The notes under the pieces are model-generated. The model saw only the letters and a list, made by a program, of their open reading frames with translations. It searched no databases and was not told where the DNA came from. From positions 434,001 through 498,000 of the forward strand of contig CAXXKO010000029.1 of the NCBI GenBank assembly GCA_963666705.2: 64,000 nucleotides of DNA. The letters run 5' to 3'. This DNA is from G963666705 sp963666705 (GTDB lineage: Bacteria; Pseudomonadota; Alphaproteobacteria; CADEGL01). A program made the translations under genes and the position numbers. How positions within the stretch are numbered: the stretch's first letter is position 1; the number at the start of each line of letters is the position of its first letter. Below, one piece after another: positions 46,024 through 54,870 of this stretch.

Positions 46024-46808
46024 ACGATACCCTCATGGGCCGTGCCCGGGCGCTCGGCCTGCACGGCCTCGCCGCCCACTGGGGCGAGGTCGCCGGGCAT
46101 GACTGGCCCGCTGCGCTGGTCGCCTGGGAAGAGGAGGAACGGCGAAGCCGCAGCCTCAAGCGCCGCCTCGGCGACGCCCGCCTCGGACAGTTCAAGCCGC
46201 TCGCCGACTTCGACTGGGCATGGCCGCGCCGCTGCGACCGCATGGCCGTCGAGGATCTCATGAGCCTCGAGTTCCTCAACGAGGCCGCCAACGTCGTCCT
46301 GGTCGGCCCAAACGGCGTCGGCAAGTCGACCATCGCCGCCAATATCGCCCACCGCGCCGTCCTCGAGGGCCACACCGTGCGCTTCGCCACCGCGGCCAGC
46401 ATGCTCGGCGAGCTCGCCGCCCTCGACAGCGACACCCTGCTTCAGCGCAGGCTGCGCTTCTACGCCCGCCAGCACCTGCTGGTGATCGACGAGGTCGGAT
46501 ACCTGTCCTACAGCAACCGCCATGCCGATCTGCTGTTCAACATCGTCTCCAGCCGCAGCCAGCAGAACTCCACCATAATCACCACCAACCGGCCCTTCGC
46601 CGAGTGGGGTGAGGCCTTCCCCAACGCCGCCTGCCTCGTCGCCCTGGTCGACCGCCTCGTCCACAACGCCGAGATCATCGCCATCGACGGCGAGTCCTGG
46701 CGCCGCAAGGAGGCCGAGGAACGCCAGAAGCAGCGCAGCGCCGAGCGCCGCCGGCGGCGAGCCGGCAAGGCCGGCGCGCAGGACCGCGGGGAACCGCCGC
46801 CGGCGTAG
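46020..46808 (+). CDS. istB: IS21-like AAA-plus ATPase IstB
   Basis: A 262-residue ATPase that stimulates IstA and helps select target DNA. Walker A is VLVGPNGVGKSTIAANIA near residue 95, Walker B is LLVIDEVGYLSYSN and the sensor region is TIITTNRPFAEWGEAF. The C-terminal tail is strongly basic (KEAEERQKQRSAERRRRRAG). Longer than many IstB proteins because of this tail. It starts one base before the istA stop and ends 2 bp before the TOPRIM gene. Confidence 0.92.
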   Translation: MNDTLMGRARALGLHGLAAHWGEVAGHDWPAALVAWEEEERRSRSLKRRLGDARLGQFKPLADFDWAWPRRCDRMAVEDLMSLEFLNEAANVVLVGPNGVGKSTIAANIAHRAVLEGHTVRFATAASMLGELAALDSDTLLQRRLRFYARQHLLVIDEVGYLSYSNRHADLLFNIVSSRSQQNSTIITTNRPFAEWGEAFPNAACLVALVDRLVHNAEIIAIDGESWRRKEAEERQKQRSAERRRRRAGKAGAQDRGEPPPA

Positions 46809-46810
46809 CC

Positions 46811-47707
46811 ATGGATGGTCCCCGCCTCTGGGACCGGCGGGTGCGGGCCGAGACCCTGCGAGGCTATCCCCTCGAAGACGTCGTCCGCCGCCTCGGCTAC
46901 CGCCGCGATCCCACCGATGCCGCGCGCTGGAGGCGTCCCGGATCCGTCGTCAGCATCAACGGCTTTATGTTCTACGAACATCTGCGCGGCAAGGGCGGGG
47001 GCGGAGCGATCGACCTGGTAATCCATGCCTGCCGGTGCACCGTGCCCGAGGCCCTCGGCTTCTTCTCGGAACTGCCGTGCCGTGACCGGTTCCCGGCCGA
47101 TCGCCACCCGAAGCCGCCGTGCCCGGACCGCCACTGGCCCGCCATCCAGAGCTACCTCGTCGAGCAGCGCGGCCTCGCGGATGTGCTCGTCGCCCTGTGC
47201 CGCGACCTCGGCTTGCTCTACGCCGACCGCCACGGCAACGCCGTGTTCGTCCGCCGAAACGCGGCCGGCGAGGCTCTCGGCGCCGAGATCGTCCCTGCCG
47301 CGGCGCCACGCCGCCTCGCGCCGACCGGCGCCGCCGCGCGCGGCGGCTTCTGGATGTCGTGGGAACCCGACTGGCCGAACTCCGTCATCCTCGCCAAGAA
47401 CGCAATCGACGCCCTGTCGGTCCTCTCCCTCCACCTCGTCCCGGCCGGGCGCAAGGGATGCGCCGTGGTCTCAACCGGCGGCGCCACCGCAAGCCTCCCC
47501 GAATGGATCGAGGCCTGGAACCCCGGCCGGATCTTCTGCGCCTACGACGCCACCCGCCAGGGCGATGACGCCGCGGCACGGCTCATCCGAAACGACAGCA
47601 GGGTCGTCCGCCTGCGCCCTGCCCTCGACGGCCTGGACTGGAACGACATGCTCATGCGCGACCGCGCCGGCGAACCGCTCCAGATCGATGACCGGCCCCT
47701 CGACTGA
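46811..47707 (+). CDS. DUF3991/TOPRIM primase-like accessory protein
   Basis: A 298-residue protein with an N-terminal DUF3991-like region (residues about 13-80, LEDVVRRLGYRRDPTDAARW and GKGGGGAIDLVIHACRCTV) and a C-terminal TOPRIM-like region (about 195-285, VILAKNAIDALSVLSLHLVP, then IFCAYDATRQGDDAAARLI and LDGLDWNDMLMRDRAG). TOPRIM domains act in DNA cleavage or RNA primer synthesis. The glutamate usually found before the AIDAL segment is replaced here (AKNAIDAL), so catalysis may be lost. It follows istB by 2 bp and is therefore probably part of the element. Confidence 0.75.
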   Translation: MDGPRLWDRRVRAETLRGYPLEDVVRRLGYRRDPTDAARWRRPGSVVSINGFMFYEHLRGKGGGGAIDLVIHACRCTVPEALGFFSELPCRDRFPADRHPKPPCPDRHWPAIQSYLVEQRGLADVLVALCRDLGLLYADRHGNAVFVRRNAAGEALGAEIVPAAAPRRLAPTGAAARGGFWMSWEPDWPNSVILAKNAIDALSVLSLHLVPAGRKGCAVVSTGGATASLPEWIEAWNPGRIFCAYDATRQGDDAAARLIRNDSRVVRLRPALDGLDWNDMLMRDRAGEPLQIDDRPLD

Positions 47708-47795
47708 ATAGCCACAGCGCGAAACAAAATCAGCCAAGCCCAAAAGCATCCCGTCAGCCAACCGCCACCGACCGCTCAAAAAGAGCACCATATAA

Positions 47796-49049
47796 GCGCA
47801 CCCTGGAACCACCGCTAACAAGAGTATCGCATTCGGCGCCACGGCTATCGCGCTCGCGCCCACCGGCGATGGCGCGCTGGCGGCATCATGGGTTCTGCCG
47901 AGTCGTTACGAAGTCCGCGGCGTGAATGGCGGCGCGCCACTGGTCATCACGGTCGGCGGCCAATCGGGGCAGGGGGTGTTCGTGCCCGATCTCGGCACCT
48001 TCCTCGACCTCGCGCTGGTCCTGTCGGATGTGACCGGCACCATCGCGGGCCAGCCCGGCGCATTCTCAGTTGCCAGTGTCGGCTTTTCCGTCGGTTCCGA
48101 GAACGCCGAGCCCGGCTATTTCGAAAGCCGCGGCGGCTTGGTCATCTCCGACCTTCGCGTGGCCGGCGCCGGTGGTGCCGGTGGCCTCAGCATCGGCAAC
48201 CTGCGCTTCGACAGCGTGCTGACCGGCCTTCGGCTCGCCGGCTTCATGGCCCTTGCCGAAAGCTTTCTCAGCCCCGGCGGCTCGCCGGCTTCCGCCGGGC
48301 CGCTGACGACGTTCTACGATGTCGCCGACGCAATGGTGCGATCCGGGGAGCCCGTGGCCTCGGGTGGCGCCATGAGCTTCACGATCGAGAATCTGGCCGT
48401 CGATACCGCGGGCTCGAAATTCTCGCTCGACGACATGAACATTTCGGCGGCTCTCGACGGCGTGGGCGAAGACAGCGCGGCCGCCTATGTGGGGCTCGAG
48501 CTGGCGGGTCTTGCCACGAACTGGATACCGCCCGAGCTCGACGGCATCGTCCCCGGCGCCGTCACGGTCGATCTGGACATGGTGGAGCTGCCCAACGGCG
48601 CGTTGCGGCGCACCCTCCTGTCCTTCATCCAGACCAGCCGCAACATGGGCCCCTATATCGCCGCGCGGCTCACCCCGCTCGAGCTCAAGTCGGCCCTCAT
48701 GCAATCGGACGCCAAGGTCGCCGTCAACGAGCTGCGCCTCGTCGCCGAGCTCGTGGACGTGCTCGTGCGTGGCTCGGTGCGGACCGCGCCCAGGCTTCCG
48801 CTCGGCCTCGAGGTGAGTGCCTATGTCGAGGTCGCCGGGCTGCCCGCCCTGATCGAGGTGATTTCCGTCCGGTCCCAAAACCCGCGGACGATCGAATTCC
48901 TGACCCTGATCCAGGCCATCGGCCAGCAGGCGATGACCGAGGATGGGCGCGATGTGCGGACTTACGAGGTCGAATTGGGCGGCGACCTTTCGCTGGTTGT
49001 CAACGGAACCGACATCAGGCCCCTTCTGGCCGGCATCCTCACGCGCTAG
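47796..49049 (+). pseudogene. exported protein of unknown function, start codon lost
   Basis: A 417-codon open frame with no ATG at its front. It opens on what looks like the hydrophobic part of a signal peptide (TANKSIAFGATAIALAPTGD followed by GALAASWVLP), then a beta-rich domain (VNGGAPLVITVGGQSGQGVF onward, to the C-terminal VVNGTDIRPLLAGILTR). A stop (TAA at 47793) precedes it. The most likely reading is a secreted protein whose first codons were removed by the IS21-like element at its left. A GTG at 47922 could start a shorter product without signal. The TAG stop is the first codon of repeat copy D. Confidence 0.65.
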
Positions 49050-49196
49050 AGCGATTCCAGCGCACTGGAATCGCTCTCGGCCGCAAAGCGGCCCGCCGGT
49101 CGCCCGGCGCGCCCGCGCAGGCGCGGACCTCTTGGTCCGCTGCCGCGAGCGACAAAAAGGGCTAGAGTGGGTCCGATCGAAGCGGAACCGCTCTAG
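49047..49196. repeat. CTAG-associated intergenic hairpin repeat, copy D (full length, 150 bp)
   Basis: Starts tagagcgattccagc at the stop of the upstream gene, contains all core hairpins and the terminal module (ctagagtgggtccgatc onward), and ends gcggaaccgctctag at 49196. An inverted counterpart, copy E, lies at 54867-55018 on the far side of the nested insertion-sequence region. Confidence 0.92.
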
Positions 49197-49217
49197 GCCA
49201 CATACTCATAAAAGGGA

Positions 49218-50294
49218 TCGTCCCTATCCGGTTAAGGCAGGTCGTGCGCCCTGGGGTTGCAAGCCGTGGATCAACTGGCGGTATGTGATGGTTGGCCGGG
49301 CCATGGCGCGGCTCAGGACGAAGTCGCCGAGGTCGTCGATCCGCCTGCGGCGGTTGAAGCGATAGGCCCATTCCCGGCCATAGCGCGGCAAGTGCTTGGC
49401 GCTGACGCCATGGTAAGTGCCGTTGAGCCAGGTCTTGAGGTTGCTGAACAGGACGTGGATGATCGGCATCTGCGTCTCGGCGTTCTTGCCTTGGCCTTGG
49501 ACGGTGGGCTGGTGCTGGTAGACGGCGCCGAGCCCGGCATAGCCCTTGAAATCGTCGGTCAGCAGGCGCGCGCCCGGCGTCACGGCGGCCCGCACGAAGC
49601 CGCCGAGCTGCTCGGCATTGGCCCGGGGCAGGATGGCAAGCCGCGCCCGGCCGGCGACGAAGCCGCTGCCCTCGACCCCCTTGCCCGGCGCCACCGCCAC
49701 CTTCTCCACCGCCAGCACGAGCAGGCTCTTGTTGGCATTGGCCATCCCGCGGCCCCGGCTCTCGGGCTTGCCGCGCCCGCCGTAGTAGCTCTCATCGACC
49801 TCGACCATGCCGTCCAGCAACGCATCCGGCCGCTCCGCCAAGCCATGGCGCAGCTTGTGAGCCATCAGCCATGCGGTCTCATAGCGAAGCCCCAGCTCGC
49901 GCGCCAGGAACAGGGCCGAGACCCCGCGCTTGTCCCGCCCCATCAACCACGCCGCCAGGAACCATTTGGGCAACGGTGTGCGGGTGCGGTGGAAGATGGT
50001 TCCCGCCGTCACCGACTCTTGACGACCGCAAGCCGCGCATTCGAAGACGCGCGCCCGCGCCTTGTGCCGATAGCCCCGCCGGTGCCCGCAGCGGGCGCAC
50101 GCAAACCCAGACGGCCAGCGTCGATCCGCCAAGGCCAGGATGCACGATTCCTCGTCTCGGTAGCGCTCTTGGAACGTCAACAAGCCGCTCATGCCCTGTC
50201 TCCCGACCAATCCTCAGAGGCGGGAACAGTACACCCTTAGAGCGAACATATAAAGAACACTCGGTCGCTACCTGCATTAACCGGATAGGGACGA
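49218..50294 (-). mobile_element. IS1595-family insertion sequence
   Basis: A 1077-bp element with about 25-bp inverted ends beginning tcgtccctatccggttaa on both sides and flanked by the 6-bp direct repeat aaggga (49212-49217 and 50295-50300). It carries one transposase gene on the minus strand and appears intact. It lies between repeat copy D and the IS5 element. Confidence 0.9.
49224..50192 (-). CDS. IS1595-family transposase (ISXO2-like)
   Basis: A 322-residue transposase. The N-terminal zinc ribbon has CARCGHRRGYRHK and FECAACGRQESVTAGTIFH. The ISXO2-type catalytic domain carries acidic residues in MVEVDESYYGGRGK and LLTDDFKGYAGL, and later IIHVLFSNLKTWLNGTYHGV, KHLPRYGREWAYRFNRR. The ATG at 50192 gives MSGLLTFQERYRDEESC, the usual start; an earlier GTG or ATG at 50210 adds six residues. 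The gene stops 6 bp from the element's end. Confidence 0.92.
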   Translation of the reverse strand: MSGLLTFQERYRDEESCILALADRRWPSGFACARCGHRRGYRHKARARVFECAACGRQESVTAGTIFHRTRTPLPKWFLAAWLMGRDKRGVSALFLARELGLRYETAWLMAHKLRHGLAERPDALLDGMVEVDESYYGGRGKPESRGRGMANANKSLLVLAVEKVAVAPGKGVEGSGFVAGRARLAILPRANAEQLGGFVRAAVTPGARLLTDDFKGYAGLGAVYQHQPTVQGQGKNAETQMPIIHVLFSNLKTWLNGTYHGVSAKHLPRYGREWAYRFNRRRRIDDLGDFVLSRAMARPTITYRQLIHGLQPQGARPALTG

Positions 50295-50353
50295 AAGGGA
50301 TACCCAAACGTGCTGATTTGTGATTCAAGCTTCCAACCATTGGGAGTTTTGAT

Positions 50354-50647
50354 ATGGCACGTTTTGATTTGACGGATTTCGAGTGGTCAGTGATCGAACC
50401 TCTATTGCCGAACAAGCCGCGCGGTGTGCCGCGTGTTGATGACCGTCGGGTCTTGAACGGTATTTTCTGGCGTTTGCGAACGGGGGCGCCGTGGGCGGAT
50501 ATCCCGTCACGCTACGGCCCTTACACGACCTGTGTGAATCGTTTTAACCGGTGGCGCAAGGCGGGTGTCTGGGATCGTCTTTTGGAAGGCGTATCAAAGG
50601 CCTATGACGGCGACATTCAGATGATCGACTCGTCTTCCGTCCGGGTC
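50354..50647 (+). pseudogene. IS5-family transposase, N-terminal part (split by IS21 element)
   Basis: The first 98 codons of an IS5-type transposase: DLTDFEWSVIEPLLPNKPRG at the start, LNGIFWRLRTGAPWADIPSR in the middle, ending DIQMIDSSSVRV with the first catalytic Asp. At 50647 the frame is interrupted by an IS21 element. The rest continues in frame at 54394. The left terminal repeat of this IS5 element was not resolved. Confidence 0.9.
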
Positions 50648-50765
50648 TGAGAACGGCAGAGCAATAATCCCCCACTGAAGCGGCCGGTCGATCCGGCTGC
50701 GGCGGACCAAAATGGGACCGCGTATAGCCTTCTGTCAGGGTTGCTCTGACTGGAAGGCGGGGGGG

Positions 50766-51767
50766 ATGTATCGGGTGGAGTTGTACGCACGGGTTCGGCG
50801 GGCGTGTCATGTCGAGGGGATGAGCACCCGCGAGGCCTCGCGGGTGTTTGGTGTAGACCGCAAGACGGTCCGTAAGATGCTGTCGTTCTCGGTGCCGCCA
50901 GGGTATCGCCGAAGCGCGCCGCCGAGGCGGCCAAAGCTGGGTCCGTTCACGGGAATCATCGATCGGATCTTGGAAGACGATCGGACCAGCCACCGCAAGC
51001 AACGGCACACTGCGAAGCGCATCTTCGACCGCCTCCGGGACGAGTACGGTTTCACGGGCGGCTACACCATCGTGAAGGACTACGTTCGTGAGCAGGGGCT
51101 TCGGTCGCGTGAGGTGTTCGTGCCACTCTCCCATTCCCCCGGTCACGCCCAGGCGGACTTCGGCGAAGCGATGGCGGTGATCGGCGGCGCGTTACGGAAG
51201 ATCCACTTCCTTGCCTTCGACCTTCCCCACAGTGATGGTTGCTTTGTTGCGGCCTATCCGGCGGAGACGACCGAAGCATTCTGCGATGGCCACAACGCGG
51301 CGTTTGCCTTCTTCGGCGGCGTCCCCCGATCCATCCTGTACGACAACACCAAGCTGGCGGTTGCCCGGATCCTGGGCGATGGGAAGCGGCAGCGAACGCG
51401 CGTCTTCACGGAGCTTCAGTCCCACTATCTGTTCGAGGACAGGTTCGGCCGGCCGGGCAAGGGCAACGACAAGGGCAAGGTCGAGGGACTGGTCGGCTTC
51501 ATCCGGCGGAACTTCCTGGTCCCCGTCCCGCGTGCCGAGAGCTTCGCGGCCCTCAACGATGCTCTCGCCGAACAGTGCCGCCGGCGCCAGGCGGCGCGGC
51601 TGCGGGGCCACAAGGAGACCATCGGCGAGCGTCTCGAGCGGGATCGTCAAGTTCTCTTGCCATTGCCGCCTGCTCCCTATGATGCCTGCGATAAGCGCCC
51701 TGGACGGGCGAGTTCGCTGTCGCTGGTGCGTTACCGCAGCAACGACTATTCCGTGCCCGTGGCCTAC
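50766..51767 (+). pseudogene. istA: IS21 transposase IstA, 5' part (split by IS630)
   Basis: Codons 1-334 of IstA: helix-turn-helix GMSTREASRVFGVDRKTVRK, catalytic residues in AQADFGEAMAVIGG, SILYDNTKLAVARI and GNDKGKVEGLVGFIRRNF. It is cut within SVPVAY by an IS630 element. The frame resumes at 52938. Together the parts give a normal 499-residue IstA. The ATG at 50766 is preferred, with a run of G just before it as ribosome-binding site. Confidence 0.93.
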
Positions 51768-52934
51768 TACCATCGGGCATTGAATGAGACTCGTTTAGGG
51801 GATTCCCAATCGGTCAAAAGTCTGAATCAATGAGGCGAACGGCTTTGGAGGTTCGCCATGAGCAGAGCGGTTTCGTTACGCGCGGATTTTGATGGTCCGC
51901 GTTTGCGTCGATTGGCCAAGGCATCGAAGGATGCGGGCCAGAGCCGGCGTCTTCTTGCGCTGGCGGTGATCTACGATGGGGGCCGGCGTACGGACGCGGC
52001 TCGGCTCGGCGATGTCGGGCTTCAAGTCATCCGCGACTGGGTTCTTCGGTTCAACGCCAAAGGGCCGGATGGTCTGATTGACGGCAAGGCGACGGGCAAG
52101 CCGCGCAAGCTCGACGATGCGCAACGCCAGGCTCTTGCCCGGCTCGTCGAGGACGGGCCGATCCCGGCGATCCACGGCGTTGTGCGCTGGCGCCGGAAGG
52201 ACTTGGCGCTTTGGATATTCGAGGAGTTTGGCATCTCGCTTGAGGAGTCGAGCGTAGGCCGCGAGCTGCGGGCGCTGGGGTTCAGCAAGATATCGGCGCG
52301 GCCGCGGCACAAGGGGCAGAACGAGTTCGCGGTCGAGGATTTTAAAAAAACTTCGCGGCCGAGCTGGAAGAGATCCGCACCGGCCTTCCAGCCGACACCG
52401 CCATAGAGATCTGGTGGCAGGACGAGGCCCGGGTCGGCCAGAAAACCAAGCTCACGCGGCGCTGGGCGAGACGCGGCAGCCGGCCCACGGCGGCCAAGGA
52501 CCAACGTACGAAGTCGGCCTATATCTTTGGCGCCATCTGTCCCCAACGCGGCGTCGGCGCGGGCCTCGTCCTGCCCCGCTGCAACACCAAGGCCATGCAA
52601 TGGCACCTCGATGAAATCTCGTCCCAGGTGGCGTCGGGCGCCCACGCCGTGCTCATCCTCGATCGGGCCGGATGGCACACCACCGGCAAGCTCGAAGTCC
52701 CGGCCAACATCACGCTGCTGCCCTTGCCGCCGAGGGCGCCCGAGCTGAACCCCGTGGAGAACATTTGGCAGTTCATGCGCGACAACTGGCTGTCCAACCG
52801 GATCTTCAAGTCATACGACGATATCGTCGCCATCTGTTGCCAAGCCTGGAACAAGCTCATCGACCAGCCGTGGAAGATCATGTCCATCGGTCTGAGGAAA
52901 TGGGCACATGGGTTCTGATTAATGCTCGTTGGTA
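51768..52934 (+). mobile_element. IS630-family insertion sequence inside istA
   Basis: A 1167-bp element with inverted ends starting tacca (taccatcgggcatt against taccaacgagcatt). The triplet tac, containing the usual TA target, is duplicated on both sides (51765-51767 and 52935-52937). Removing the element and one tac rejoins istA in frame. Confidence 0.92.
51858..52918 (+). CDS. IS630-family transposase, expressed through a frameshift
   Basis: Two overlapping frames form one transposase. The first (51858-52406) has an N-terminal helix-turn-helix (RLGDVGLQVIRDWVLRFNAK) and would end 20 residues after a run of seven A (52344-52350) in a context tttaaaaaaac. Shifting by minus one there joins it to the second frame (from 52349, NFAAELEEIRTGL) with catalytic residues in EIWWQDEARVGQ, AVLILDRAGWHTTG and PPRAPELNPVENIWQFMR. 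The joined product is about 353 residues, normal for IS630. This is most simply a programmed minus-one frameshift; a fixed indel is the alternative. Confidence 0.88.
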
Positions 52935-52937
52935 TAC

Positions 52938-53435
52938 GGCCACCGTGAGGTGCTCATCCGGGGCTACGTCGATGAGGTGGTGATCAGCTGCGGGGCCGAG
53001 GTGATCGCCCGGCACCGCCGGTCCTACGACAGCGAGGACCTGATCTTCGACCCGCTGCATTACCTGCCCTTGATCGAGCAGAAGATCGGCGCCCTCGACC
53101 AGGCCGCGCCATTGGCGGGCTGGGACCTGCCCGAGGCCTTCATCACTCTGCGGCGGCTCCTCGAAGCTCGTATGGGCAAGGCAGGCAAGCGCGAGTACGT
53201 CCAGGTGCTCCGTCTACTGGAGACCTTCCGGCTCGAGGAGGTCGAGGGTGCGGTCGGCGACGCCCTGCGGCTCGGCGCAATCGGCTTTGATGCGGTGAAG
53301 CACCTGGTACTGTGCCGCATCGAGCGGCGGCCGCCCAGGCTCAACCTCGACGTCTATCCGTATCTGCCGCGCGCCCGGGTCGCGATGACGTCCGCCAAGT
53401 CGTACATGAGCCTGCTGTCGGGGCTCGGCGCATGA
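52938..53435 (+). pseudogene. istA: IS21 transposase IstA, 3' part
   Basis: The last 165 codons of IstA, beginning GHREVLIRGYVDEVVISCGA, the continuation of SVPVAY in the 5' part, and running through the C-terminal region to SYMSLLSGLGA. In frame with the 5' part once the IS630 element and one tac are removed. Overlaps istB by ATGA. Confidence 0.92.
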
Positions 53436-54196
53436 CCGACACACCGCAAGTGCTGCTCGCCCACCACCTCGAGACGCTGAAGCTGCCGACCTTCCTGCGC
53501 GAGTACGACAAGATCGCCCGGCAGTGCGCCTCGGAAGGCGTCGATCACGTCCGCTACCTGTTGAGACTCGCCGAGCTCGAGCTGATCGACCGCGAGCGCC
53601 GCATGGTCGAGCGGCGCATCAAGGCGGCGCGCTTCCCCGTGGTCAAGAGCCTCGACAGCTTCGACTTCAAGGTCATCCCCTCGCTCAACAAGGCGCTGGT
53701 CCTGGAGCTGGCCCGCTGCGAGTACATCGAGCGCCGCGAGAACCTCATCGCGCTCGGCAACAGTGGGACCGGCAAGACCCACATCGCCCTCGGTCTCGGC
53801 CTGGCGGCCTGCCAGAAGGGCCTCTCGGTCGGCTTCATCACCGCCGCCGCGCTGGTCCACGAACTCATCGAGGCCCGCGATGACAAGCAGCTGCTGAGGT
53901 TCCAGAAGAAGCTCGCCACCTACAAGCTTCTGATCGTCGACGAACTCGGCTTCGTGCCGCTGTCGAAGACCGGCGCCGAGCTGTTGTTCGAGGTGTTCAG
54001 CCAACGCTACGAGCGGGGCTCGACCCTGGTCACCACCAATCTGCCCTTCGACGAATGGACCGAGGTGTTCGGCTCCGAGCGCCTCACCGGCGCGCTCCTC
54101 GATCGCCTCACCCACCACGTCAACATCCTCGAGATGAACGGTGACAGCTACAGGCTCAACCAGAGCCGCAGGCGTCAAACCCCGACTGCTAACTGA
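53432..54196 (+). CDS. istB: IS21-family AAA-plus ATPase IstB
   Basis: A 254-residue IstB. Walker A is IALGNSGTGKTHIALGLGLA, Walker B is YKLLIVDELGFVPLSKTGAE and the sensor segment is STLVTTNLPFDEWTEVFGSE. The conserved C-terminus (LLDRLTHHVNILEMNGDSYR) is present. The ATG at 53432 overlaps the istA stop. The gene is intact although its partner istA is broken, so this copy cannot move unless IstA is supplied elsewhere. The 191 bp after it form the right end of the element, with short repeats (ggtccct). Confidence 0.95.
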   Translation: MTDTPQVLLAHHLETLKLPTFLREYDKIARQCASEGVDHVRYLLRLAELELIDRERRMVERRIKAARFPVVKSLDSFDFKVIPSLNKALVLELARCEYIERRENLIALGNSGTGKTHIALGLGLAACQKGLSVGFITAAALVHELIEARDDKQLLRFQKKLATYKLLIVDELGFVPLSKTGAELLFEVFSQRYERGSTLVTTNLPFDEWTEVFGSERLTGALLDRLTHHVNILEMNGDSYRLNQSRRRQTPTAN

Positions 54197-54393
54197 ACCG
54201 ACCACCCAGCCCACGCTTGACCCCGTGGGCCCACAGGTCCCTCCCGCGCGCGCCGCCGCGTCAGCCTGTTGAGGGCACACCGCGTCGCGCGCGGGGCCCT
54301 CCCGTGGACTACGGGGACAAGCCCGCAGCCGCCAAGCGGTCCCTTCTTACACCGCCGAGGTGGTCCCTTTTTGCTCCGCCATTGACACGGGTC

Positions 54394-54870
54394 CATCAGC
54401 ATGCCGCGAACGGTAAAAAAAAGGACCTGCGATCCCGTTGCATGGGTCGCTCCCGGGGTGGCTTGACGACAAAGATCCACGCCCTCGTCGACGCCATGGG
54501 TCTGCCCATCGCCCTGAAGCTCACCGAAGGCCAGGCCCACGACGGGCGCAGCGCCGTGGATATGTTCGACACCGTGGGGGCCGGAAATATCCTTTTGGCG
54601 GATCGCGCTTACGACTCCAATGCGCTTCGTGAATGGCTCGACGAACGTGGGGCCTGGGGAAACATCCGCGCCATGCCGAACCGCCTCGAACCACCAGCCT
54701 TCAGCCACTGGCTTTACAAGCAGCGCAACGCCGTCGAGCGTTTCTTCAATAAACTCAAACAGTTCCGTGCCGTGGCAACGCGCTACGACAAGCGGGATGA
54801 CAACTACCTCGCTTCCGTTAAACTCGCGTCACTGCGTATATGGCTTCGATTTAATGAGTCGGTGGCCTAG
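54394..54870 (+). pseudogene. IS5-family transposase, C-terminal part
   Basis: The last 158 codons of the split IS5 transposase, resuming HQHAANGKKKDLRSRCMGRS and containing RGGLTTKIHALVDAMGLPIA, LLADRAYDSNALREWL (second Asp region) and KQRNAVERFFNKLKQFRAVA with the catalytic Glu. Joined to codons 1-98 it gives a normal 256-residue enzyme. The stop TAG belongs to repeat copy E, and no right terminal repeat of IS5 follows, so the right end has been replaced or lost. Confidence 0.9.

Larger units (their letters stand above)
43885..47820 (+). mobile_element. IS21-like transposon with two accessory genes (ends approximate)
   Basis: A 3.9-kb unit holding, in order and with ATGA overlaps or a 2-bp gap, a Cys-rich basic protein, istA, istB and a DUF3991/TOPRIM gene. 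The likely ends are inferred from an imperfect inverted match: gcggcggttcc near 43890 against ggaaccaccgc near 47806-47816. Exact boundaries and target duplication were not resolved. The right side abuts a gene whose start is missing, as expected for an insertion. Confidence 0.7.
50648..54387 (+). mobile_element. IS21-family insertion sequence, nested in IS5 and itself split by IS630
   Basis: A 3740-bp unit (2570 bp without the inner IS630 copy and one target repeat). Ends match as tgagaacggcagagcaa at the left and the complement of tgtcaatggcggagcaa at the right. A 6-bp target duplication, cgggtc, flanks it (50642-50647 and 54388-54393). It encodes istA and istB. Removing the element and one cgggtc restores the IS5 frame. 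Confidence 0.93.
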
